A stretch of 64,000 bases of DNA from assembly GCF_028009165.1 (NCBI RefSeq), contig NC_079246.1, positions 1,922,001-1,986,000 of the forward strand, in the 5' to 3' direction. The translations under genes and the position numbers were made by a program. The notes beneath the pieces were generated by a model. It was given only the letters and a program-made list of their open reading frames with translations. It ran no database searches and was not told the origin of the DNA. Within the stretch, counting starts at the first letter, position 1. Each line of letters starts with the position of its first letter. Below, in pieces: positions 31,950 to 40,108 of this stretch. The DNA is from Akanthomyces muscarius. Its lineage: Eukaryota > Ascomycota > Sordariomycetes > Hypocreales > Cordycipitaceae.

Positions 31950-33250
31950 ATCGTCATAGCGAAATTTCCCCAGCTTCTTTGGTCCTTGAGTTCGAGATCG
32001 AGCCACCTTGCTGTGCCAAGACCTCGAAGAGACTCATGACCTCCAGACTAGATCGCCAGTCACCGACTTGCCATTTTACCGTCGGTGCGGCGGCGTCGCC
32101 GCCCTTTTCACTTCGACCGGCCACGTACTTGACACCCCACCGTTGAGTCTTGGTGTCAATACCCTTCTCAGAGCCAACGCCGTACTCAGCTGCTCTACTA
32201 TGTGACGGGTGCCCACCACAGATAGGTACATGTGTCAGCAATCTCTAAACTCGGCATATTGTCATGAGCCAGCGCTTTGGCAAACGCTGCAAGGAGTGCC
32301 TCGATCCTCTCCCTGCACGGCTCTGCGGAATAAATCTGGCTCATAGTCAAAGTTCTTGCCGCCATTGGGGTCATCCTCCCACTCTTCGTCGAGTTCTTCG
32401 TCCTCTTCATTGTCATACCCACGAGGGTAGTGTTCTGACCCGGAAATTACAAACCCGCCTCCTTCAGAGTCATGCGGATCCTCACCACGAGGGCCAACAA
32501 GCTACCATCGTCCGTCTGGACGGAGGGCGTGGAACTCGTCGCGGAGACGCATTTCCGACCACTGCTGTCCCATTGACGCCTCAGGATCAGAGTCCAGGTC
32601 CTCAGTAATCAATACTCGCACATCGAATATGTGCAACTGCGCAGCCAAGCCCTATGGATAAAGAGTCCTTGTACGCTGGGTAGATCAAGTTTGGGTCTAG
32701 GCACGCCCTCATCCTCGTGTACAATCTGTTGCGGCGTCCAAATATACAACGCCGCTTTTGTTAAGCTCGCGGGGGTACTACGTCTAAGGAGGTATTTTTC
32801 AAGGTCTATAAGGGCGGTCACGAATTCGTGACGAGCATCTCATAGAGGCCCTTCCCAAGACCGCGGATTGCTCGCGCATCGCCCTGTTTGGTGCAGTAAG
32901 ACATGGGACGCTCCCACATCCAAGGGACCTTCAGTGCCTCCACTGCCGGCAACTTGACAAGACACTGTAGCGGCACGAGTGGGTGTAGATGACGGACTCC
33001 CTCCGACTCCTAGTCATAGCCATAGATAGGCTTCCATTCCATAGTCAGACTCGACACGAAGGGCAAGTCTGGAAGCGTCGCAGGCTCGTGGAGCTGTAGC
33101 AGGCGCGAGTGATGTTTTCGGTGGCTGCAGAATGGTGCTCCGTCAAAAGATCGGCCGGTGACTTGGTAGTGATTACTCTGCGGAGTGTAGGAGCAAAGGC
33201 AGCGTGACATCATATCTGATGGGTTCGAGAACCCCGTCGGGCGAGACACA
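31950..33250 (-). pseudogene. Decayed F-box-family protein gene
   Basis: No intact ORF, but successive minus-strand fragments read in the right order as one protein of a large Pezizomycotina F-box-associated family: LPDLPFVSSLTMEWKPIYGY, then a stop, VPLQCLVKLPAVEALKVPWM, then a stop and frame change, STPASLTKAALYIWTPQQIV, then RDEFHALRPDGRW followed by TAG and LVGPRGEDPHDSEGG, EEWEDDPNGGKNFDYEPDLF, then a frame change to IEALLAAFAKALAHDNMPSL, EKGIDTKTQRWGVKYVAG and VKWQVGDWRSSLEVMSLFEV. At least three nonsense codons and several frameshifts are visible. Family recognition is from memory of conserved phrases and is not database-checked. Residues upstream to about 33515 may be the 5' end. Not functional as a full protein. 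Confidence 0.6.
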
Positions 33251-33667
33251 GTTAGTTTTTTAACTGGCCCAAAGCCTGGTCCTCATAGTCTGGGTCGACC
33301 GCGCGGCACGGCTTGATTGCTGTGGAAGGTTGTGCAGAGGCTGGATGTCTGGACTCTTGTGGTGGGGAGAGAAGAGAGGACGTCGCTGTTGCCAACTTCT
33401 GCGCCTGCCCAACCATGACCGGCTTGTCAGTGTTCGTGGGCATTGACTCGCTTCGGAGAAGAATGCTGTTCACTGATTGGTTTGAGCCCCCGGGTTCGAA
33501 TTTGTTCCTGCCCACGCATGGCTCCCTCAGGCCTATGGGACTACAAACCCAGTACCTGGATTACACAACAGATACACTTATGCATTATAAAACGAATAGC
33601 CATACATCGCGCCATCATTCCCTTCCTTGCTGCTAAACAGTTTTCATACAAAATATCACATTTTAAA
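33251..33667. other. Flank between pseudogene and deoxyribosyltransferase-like gene
   Basis: May contain the eroded 5' end of the F-box pseudogene on the minus strand and the promoter of the plus-strand gene starting at 33668. No tRNA can be folded from the T-arm-like GGGTTCGA strings here. Confidence 0.35.
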
Positions 33668-34144
33668 ATGCCACTAGAAATAATCAGAGCGCCTTCGACA
33701 TCTGCAGCCCGACACCCGATATCCTTCTTTCTCGCTGGCATCACCCCCAGGATCGGTCTCAGCGCGGATTGGCGCCAACAAATATGCGCTTCTCTCACAG
33801 ATTGCCCCATCACTATATACAACCCCTGGAACCGGCGGATACATGCTCAAGAACCGCCTGGTGGAACTGAATCGTTTTTCAGAAGAAATGCGTGGGATAG
33901 GGAGAGACAAGAGAGTGCCGATTACATTGTCATATACTTCCACCCATTTGACTTATCGTACGAGAGCCTGTTTGAGGTATGCATGGCAACGCGCTATCCA
34001 GAAAAGACCATCATTGTATGCCCTCTGAGCTACATCAGGAGAGAGCATATCATATTGGTATGTCAGCGATTTGGTTTCAACATGGTTCATACTCTTGAGC
34101 AATTGACGGCATGCATTCGGAGGACTGTACAAGAGCGCTATTAA
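33668..34144 (+). CDS. Nucleoside 2-deoxyribosyltransferase-like protein
   Basis: Single exon, 158 aa, starting MPLEIIRAPSTSAA. The pattern fits the fungal and bacterial nucleoside 2-deoxyribosyltransferase-like fold: ISFFLAGITP (strand and loop; the family has FLAGs/gxi), DWRQQICASL, TIYNPWNRR where the family has NPRR, the segment WDRERQESADYIVIYFHPF, a YESLFEVCMATRYPEKTII helix-strand carrying the candidate catalytic Glu (family: E in LLELG), and a final Y/R-rich helix. The family cleaves or swaps the N-glycosidic bond of deoxynucleosides, or acts on NAD-like substrates; activity here is inference. Slightly lower GC than its neighbours. It sits beside a decayed F-box gene in a gene-poor patch, which would fit an accessory gene. 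Confidence 0.55.
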   Translation: MPLEIIRAPSTSAARHPISFFLAGITPRIGLSADWRQQICASLTDCPITIYNPWNRRIHAQEPPGGTESFFRRNAWDRERQESADYIVIYFHPFDLSYESLFEVCMATRYPEKTIIVCPLSYIRREHIILVCQRFGFNMVHTLEQLTACIRRTVQERY

Positions 34145-34489
34145 ATGTTGCGCCATGTGAGTTATTTTGTAAGTAGAGACAAAGAAGACGAAGAAAGCGG
34201 AAAATACAACAAAGAGCGGGTCAATCGTGTATATCATCTTCCAATAAACAAAGAAGCGATCATTTTTCGTCTGTGGTTCGCATTTCACTGTAGTTAGTCG
34301 CCGTGTAAATATAAGCCGCTGCGCAACGTTTACACCAGGCGTGGCCCACTGATATCCGTGGCTGGTGTGGCCCCGAAACCGAGATTTTTCTTGACTTTAC
34401 CTTGCGCAATGCGGATTTCGCAAACCACCATCGTCCACAGAATATTATTTCCAAAACAGCGCTATGAACTGAAGTCGCGGTACTCCATC
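34145..34489. other. Intergenic spacer
   Basis: Between two plus-strand genes; AT-rich 3' flank then the short REX4 leader. Nothing else is seen. Confidence 0.45.
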
Positions 34490-35494
34490 ATGGCCAGTCT
34501 GTCGTCCAACTGGAAAAAGCTCCAGGCAAAGCTCAAGGCCGAATCACAGTCCAAGCCCATTGCGAAGCGCAAGGCAGACGACGACTCACAATCCTCGGCA
34601 CCGGCCAAGGCAAAGAAGTTAAAGAGCAGCAGCAACAGCAGCGACGGCAAGCCCGGCACAGTCACAAAAAAGGGCCCGCGGGAATCTGTACCCAAAAAGT
34701 TAAACGGCATCGGCGGCCAGATGGGTGCCGCTCAGAGCACGCTCGCCAAGGGTGACCAGAAGCACGGCGTGAGCCCCTCGGCCGCTCTCTGGGGGGCCGC
34801 GAACGGCATCTCCCCCGAGGCCCTTGCCGAGGCCTACCAGCTCGGCGCGCGGGACAGCTCCATGATGCTGTCGACGCAAAACGACAAGATCAACCAGGGC
34901 CTCGCGCCGGGCCTCGAGCTGGGCAAGTACCTGGCCCTGGACTGCGAGATGGTCGGCGTCGGCCCGGGCGGCCACGAGTCGGCGCTCGCGCGCGTCAGCG
35001 TCGTCGACTTCCACGGGCGGCAGGTCTACGACTCGTATGTGCGGCCGCAGGAAAAGGTGACGGACTGGCGCACGCCCGTGAGCGGCATCGCGCCGCGCGA
35101 CATGCGCTTCGCGCGCGCCTTTGCCGACGTGCAGAAGGAGGTGGCCGGCTTGCTCGACGGCCGCATCCTCGTCGGCCACGACGTGCGGCACGACCTCGAG
35201 GCGCTCCGGCTGAGCCACCCGCCGCGCGACGTCCGCGACACGGCCAAGCACGCCGCGTTCAAGCGCCACGCCAACGGACGCAGGCCCGCGCTGCGCATCC
35301 TCGCGCAGACGCTGCTCAGCGTCGAGATCCAGGGCGGCGCGCACTCGAGCCTCGAGGACGCGCGCGTCACGATGCTGCTGTTTCGACGGCACAAGTCCGA
35401 GTTTGACGTGGATCACGCCAATCGCTACGTGCCCAGGCCGGTGGCGATGCCGGGCGGCGCAAATACAAAAAAGGCGAAGAAGAAGAAGCGGTAG
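34490..35494 (+). CDS. REX4: RNA exonuclease 4 (REX4), DEDDh family
   Basis: 3'-5' exonuclease for pre-rRNA processing in the nucleolus. Single exon, 334 aa; the start MASLSSNWKKLQ at 34490 is preferred over an upstream in-frame ATG at 34358, since SSNWKKL is the conserved N-terminus. A basic head (about 1-90) precedes the DEDDh domain: Exo I ALDCEMVGVGPGG (about 145-157), SVVDFHGRQVYDSYVRP, Exo II LVGHDVRHDLEALRL (about 227-241), and Exo III HSSLEDARVTMLLFRRHK (about 286-303) with the catalytic His and Asp. The C-terminus ends in a Lys cluster (KKAKKKKR), likely nucleolar targeting. All four acidic residues and the His are present. Confidence 0.92.
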   Translation: MASLSSNWKKLQAKLKAESQSKPIAKRKADDDSQSSAPAKAKKLKSSSNSSDGKPGTVTKKGPRESVPKKLNGIGGQMGAAQSTLAKGDQKHGVSPSAALWGAANGISPEALAEAYQLGARDSSMMLSTQNDKINQGLAPGLELGKYLALDCEMVGVGPGGHESALARVSVVDFHGRQVYDSYVRPQEKVTDWRTPVSGIAPRDMRFARAFADVQKEVAGLLDGRILVGHDVRHDLEALRLSHPPRDVRDTAKHAAFKRHANGRRPALRILAQTLLSVEIQGGAHSSLEDARVTMLLFRRHKSEFDVDHANRYVPRPVAMPGGANTKKAKKKKR

Positions 35495-35654
35495 ATTGTT
35501 TTTCAAAAGAGTCTATAACGACGCACAAAAAAACAAATCGTGTATATATAAGCTGCATCTCGATACCCCCAAATAGCACATTCGATTATATAGAAGCATA
35601 AACATTTGTCTAGAAAATGTACACAAAACAAAAGCAGTCGCTGTCGATCGGCCG

Positions 35655-37292
35655 TTACAAGGGGATGCCTTCCATGAATTCGAGTGTTCGCTCGCGTCCT
35701 ACAGTGATGATGACGTCGCCAAGGGTCTTTGTGAGGAACCCTGCTTCGCAGTAGGTAAAGTAGTACTGGTACGAGTTAGCACACACTGGGTCGCACAAGA
35801 TGGCGATTGTTAAACTCACCTCCCACTTTCTCTTGAACACATTTACAGCCTCCTTTGTCATGTCGGGGTGCTGCCTGAGAAGAGCGGGGCGGATCTTGCT
35901 CTCAAAGGTGCCCATGAATTGCTCGCGCCACAGACGCAACGTTCTCGCGTAGTGGCCGCCAATGTTTTCAATGTTTTCGATGATGAGCGTGCCCTTGGAC
36001 TGTGTGGTGATGTGGTTGAGAAGCTCGGTGATAGAGGGGAGATAGCCACCGGGGAAAATGTAATGCGAAATAAAGCTAAGACAGCAGTTAGCAACGAGGG
36101 GGTGGGTTACAAGTCATGTTGATCAGATGGACTCACTCTTCCGATTTGGCGTAGGCGTCAACTCGGCCTTCTGGCATTGTAATGCACTGAAACATGGCTA
36201 CGCCGCCGTCTTCTTTTAGCAGCCTGTCAATACAGCCAAAGTACGTCGCTAGGTATTCCCTTCCTACAGCCTCCAGCATCTCAATTGAGACGATCTTGTC
36301 GAATCGTTTTCCCTCGGGGAGCTCGAGCTCTCTGTAATCGCACAGTAATACCGTGATGCGGTCTTGCAAGCCGGCCGCCTCTATGCGGTCTTCTGCAAGG
36401 GACTTTTGCTCCTTGGAAAGCGTCAGGCTAGTAACACGGCACCCCGTCTTCGAGACAGCCTCAATGGCAAGGGAGCCCCATCCGGTGCCGATTTCCAAGA
36501 CATGGTCGTCGGCTTTTATTTTGCAGCCGTCGATGAAGCGGTGCAGCTTTCGTAGCTGTGCGCTCTCGAGCGACTCCCTACTATCCGTCTTGGTGATGTC
36601 ATCGAGGCGGTCCCACACGGCGCAGGAATAAGTCATGTCGGGGGAGAGAAAGGCGGCAAACATTTCGTTGCTGATGTCGTAGTGGGCGGAAATGTTGAGA
36701 AGGGCGTTGCCAAGGGCATTATTGGCACGGGCTACGGCTGAAAGCGCGGCTGAGAGGCTGGAAATCCAAGTCGCACCGTTTCCTAACTGATCTCTGTTGA
36801 CGATGAAGAGCTACACGTTGTAAATTAGGCTTCGCACTCTCGGGAATGAGGATTTATAAAAATAAAATAAAAGTGTAAGTGCAGTCGTACCTGGAAGAAA
36901 GCTGTCAAATCCTGGCATTCAAAGTCGCCGAGCATGTAAGCCTCGGAGAATCCCATGTCGCCAAACAGAAACAGGCGCATCCAGAACGCGTCGTTCTTGA
37001 CCACCACCTCGACCCGAGGCACCTTTGTGGCGCGGCGAGTTGCGCTCGCCTCGACATTGGACAGATCCGCCGTGTTGTCGAGCTTCTGGCCAAAGACGTG
37101 GCGGGTGCCAGCCGGCTCGTCGACCAGGAGAAGGGTGCCGATTTCAATGTTGGACAGAATGGAGAGCAGCGTCGGACGCGCGATGGCCAGCGCCGGCTTC
37201 CATGTAAAGCCGCCAATGGTGCCTCGGGCTGCCTCGACGGCGCGGGTCGCCGGCGCCGTGATGACGGCTGGCAGCGAGGGAAACGAGACCAT
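35655..37292 (-). CDS. Cyclopropane-fatty-acyl-phospholipid synthase-like methyltransferase
   Basis: Model complement(join(35655..35765,35820..36075,36137..36810,36891..37292)), 480 aa. Three introns of 54, 61 and 80 nt, all with GTRNGT-type donors; junctions AFFQ|LFIVNRDQL, AYAKSE|DFISHYIFPGG and KRKWE|YYFTYCEAGF keep frame. The N-terminal domain (about 1-175) is as in CFA synthases. The catalytic domain: NISAHYDISNEMF and MTYSCAVW, the SAM motif DHVLEIGTGWGSLAIEA (about 236-252), EMLEAVGREYLATYFGCIDRLL, and the family-specific DFISHYIFPGG. The reaction is methylene transfer from S-adenosylmethionine to acyl-chain double bonds of phospholipids. In fungi this fold is also used by sphingolipid C9-methyltransferases, but those carry N-terminal membrane spans that I do not see. 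Product identity is unproven. Confidence 0.85.
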
Positions 37293-38655
37293 TTCTTTCG
37301 AGGACACACGCAACGGCAGAACGGTAGAATAGAGTCCAATTGCTTTGCTACAACCTTGTTTGGTTCAAGAAACTGACCGACAGGAACTGGCCAGTAGCTT
37401 GGGGGGCACGGAGAGGAGAGAGAGGGAGGGATGTGACGAGCACATATACTGGGTCTGGCCGGTCCCGAAGCTTCGGTGCAAAGTCCCCGGTTGGGGGAGG
37501 GTAGGGGAGCTTGGACGCAGCCTTCTCTGACAAGCCGATCCCCGGAAACCTTTGCCCATCTTACATGTTGGGTAACGCATCGCAAAATGTGATGGGGGAA
37601 ACTGGGCTGCCTTAGCGATGTGGGTTTGCGCCGGCTCAAGCTGCGATCGGGGACAGACTCGCCCCAATCAGACACTTTCGGAAACTCTGTAAGCCCGAAT
37701 TACACAACAAAATGAAATAAGAAAAATAAGTGGGAAAGGGAAGCTAGCCCGTTACTTCTAACGTTCTAGCGTGTAGATTGATTCCAAAGCGTCATTGATT
37801 AAAAAAGAGGCACCGCAGATTGATAGCGGCTCGACTTGATTCTCTGATTTGTCCAGCGAGGGGCAGAGAAATACCCGCCGCCACCCCCGTCGTAAACCTA
37901 TCCTGATGCAAGACAGGGAATGCAGGCCACGGGCATCGGAGCGGAAACACTGATTGCGGCGCGCGAAGTGGGCGAACCGTGCGTGTCGAGACAGTGTGAG
38001 AAGAGGGTGCGAGTCCCTGAAACTGTCCATGTTACTGGGTGGCGATGTACTTGACACGATTCACGAACGGGGAGCTCGTCTCGTCATAGCGGCCGCAACG
38101 TTGGAGCCGAGATGTATGTACCGGTAGTTAGGACATGACGCCCGTGTGCCTGGTTCGAATCGGAATGCCGTTGCAATGGCCACAATTCGTCCCTGAAACT
38201 GCGACAAGAGTAGATTTGGGGCCTGTTCTTAAAGGTTGGTTGGTTCGTAGACTTGACTGTACCGGGGAGCCGGGACGGCCGTCCACGGCACACAGAGACG
38301 GCCGATGACATGGCACGAGACTCGCGTGCGGCGACATCGGTCAACTCGACCGTCCAATGTCGCTCTGAGTGGTCAATGAAGCAAGGTGGCAGGCTGCAGG
38401 CAAGCTGTAGCATGAAACTCATCGGGGCTTGTGCATTCAATGCGAGTACAACTTGTGATGCAGCGGATGGTCCGGGAATACTGCCGCTGGTCAGCCACCA
38501 AGTGGCTCATCTGCTCGACCCGTCCTGGTGGGTCAAGACGCGGTGCGCGCCACGTCCCAAGTCAAGCTGTGTAGAGAGCCTAACAGGGACAACGACCCAG
38601 CAGGTAACATCACATATAACCAAATATACGTCATTCAAACCCAATTCGCTCCAGA
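37293..38655. other. Gene-free divergent region
   Basis: Lies between the starts of the CFA-like gene (-) and the RNase H2C gene (+). Several 60-120-codon open frames exist but none has recognisable content or splice-supported extension. No tRNA or repeat seen. Confidence 0.45.
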
Positions 38656-39293
38656 ATGGCTGCTCTCCCAATGCTCTCTCTGAAGGAAGCCGGCGAAACG
38701 AAAAAGATGACGGCCAATCTGCTGCCCTGCCGCATCCATCACGACGGCTCAATCGACCCCGTCGGCGCATACTGGATGCCCGTGGACAGCACCGGTACTT
38801 GCTCACCCGCGCAGATTATTCTTGCAATGAACGAAGAAAAAAGAATCGAAATTTACCAACTAACGCGTTACTGTTTTACAGACAATAGCAAAGAAGCATA
38901 CTTTCGCGGCCGAAAACTAAAGGGCAAGACGCTGCCCCTGCCCGAAGGCTACCGGGGTGTAGTCGTGGAGCGCACTGCCGACGAGTTGAAAAAGGAAACA
39001 AAACTGCCCGAAGACGACCAAGAAGACAATGGAGACGATGTCGTCGCCATGGAGACTATTGGAACGATGCAGACCACGGGCGAGTTTGACGAGATGGTGA
39101 TTTGGTCCCACGAGTCCATGGCCTCGGCGGCGGCAGACCCCTACGTGCGAAGCGTTGAGGAGTGGCTACAAGTATCCGGAAAGGCAAGAAGTGCAATCAT
39201 ACGCCAATGGTATATACATCTTGCGAGGATGCAAAGCTAACATCAATGCAGATTCACAGCTTTGAGGACGAGACGAGCGGCAAGACGAAATAA
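38656..39293 (+). CDS. RNH203: Ribonuclease H2 subunit C (Rnh203)
   Basis: Accessory subunit of RNase H2, which removes ribonucleotides from DNA. Model join(38656..38794,38882..39183,39252..39293), 160 aa. Start MAALPMLSLKEAG. The family motif is NLLPCRIHHDGSID, followed by an 87-nt intron (GTACTT, CTAACG branch, TTACAG) that is a multiple of three and would stay open if unspliced. Splicing gives DNSKEAYFRGRKLKGKTL, the second core motif. Intron 2 appears to use a GC donor (AAG|GCAAGA) with GCTAAC branch and GCAG, joining EEWLQVSGK to IHSFEDETSGKTK; a GT donor nine bases upstream would give EEWLQ|IHSF instead. Unspliced, the protein ends in an unrelated tail, so the last exon is well motivated. 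Confidence 0.82.
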
Positions 39294-40108
39294 AGACAAG
39301 CCCTCTACTACGTCTCGGTATACAGAGCCTCACAGAGTCGGCGAAGAATCATGTCCACACCAAAAAATAAAGTTGTAGACTGCCGGCGGCAGGAAAATGA
39401 CTGGGCAGCCGACAAGGCAGACGCGACTATAATCATGAGCGTGGGACCTGTTGCAGCATTCTCCCGGACTGTCATCGTCCTAACCCCGATCTCTGAGTCG
39501 TTGCGGCCGCGTCAAAATGGCACCCGATAATTGCTATGCCTAGCCAGCACCTTCAAACACAACCAGCAGAAAAGGCATGACAGCCGGGCATGGTCCTGGC
39601 GGTAGTGCTGCACAGGCCATTTGGCACGACTGGGCAACCTAGATGACGCGATTCTCTTTGTGACGGCCACAGAGAGAAACAGATAGGACAAATTCATCAA
39701 ATGTATATAAAAGTAAAGCACAGCCTCGAATTAACCACTCTCCCACGCAGAATACTCTTTGACACTGGTGCCGCCGTCGAGAGCGCCCCACGCTTTCTGC
39801 CCTTGTGGTCGCTCCCTAGCAAATCAATTAAAAATCGCGTCAAGCGCTGCCCCTCGAACGCGACTCGGACGCGTTTTCGCGTAAAGTGCTTCCCGGATGT
39901 CCCACCCTCCCGCAGCTACCCCATCGCATTTCACACATTTGCATTGGGCTTCATACATTTCTTCGCCTCTAGGAAATTTGATCACCGGCATCACATCTAC
40001 AACCGTCCAGATTGCTGCTGAAATCCCCTTGCGCCCCCTGTCCACCGAACACCTTTCATACGAGCCGATATACGCAGCGCACACCCGTTTACCCCCCAAC
40101 CACACATC
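39294..40108. other. MCM6 upstream region
   Basis: No gene found. A TATA-like element (TATATAAAAG) at 39704-39713 is 400 bp from the MCM6 ATG and could serve it or an unseen short transcript. A MluI box is annotated separately. Confidence 0.4.
39869..39882. promoter_or_regulatory. MluI box plus E2F-like site upstream of MCM6
   Basis: ACGCGT at 39869-39874 runs directly into TTTTCGCGT, overlapping an E2F/SBF-like core. It lies about 235 bp before the MCM6 ATG. ACGCGT elements drive G1/S expression of MCM genes in yeasts; that it does so here is inferred. Confidence 0.45.

Noticed and set aside
33200..33510. T-arm-like strings (GGGTTCGAGAACC, GGGTTCGAATTT) suggesting tRNA
   Set aside because: Flanks cannot form the T stem, acceptor stem or anticodon arm. 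Same for GGTTCGAATCGG near 38153.
34700..35506. 268-codon minus-strand frame
   Set aside because: Antisense of REX4; His/Arg/Ala-rich shadow.
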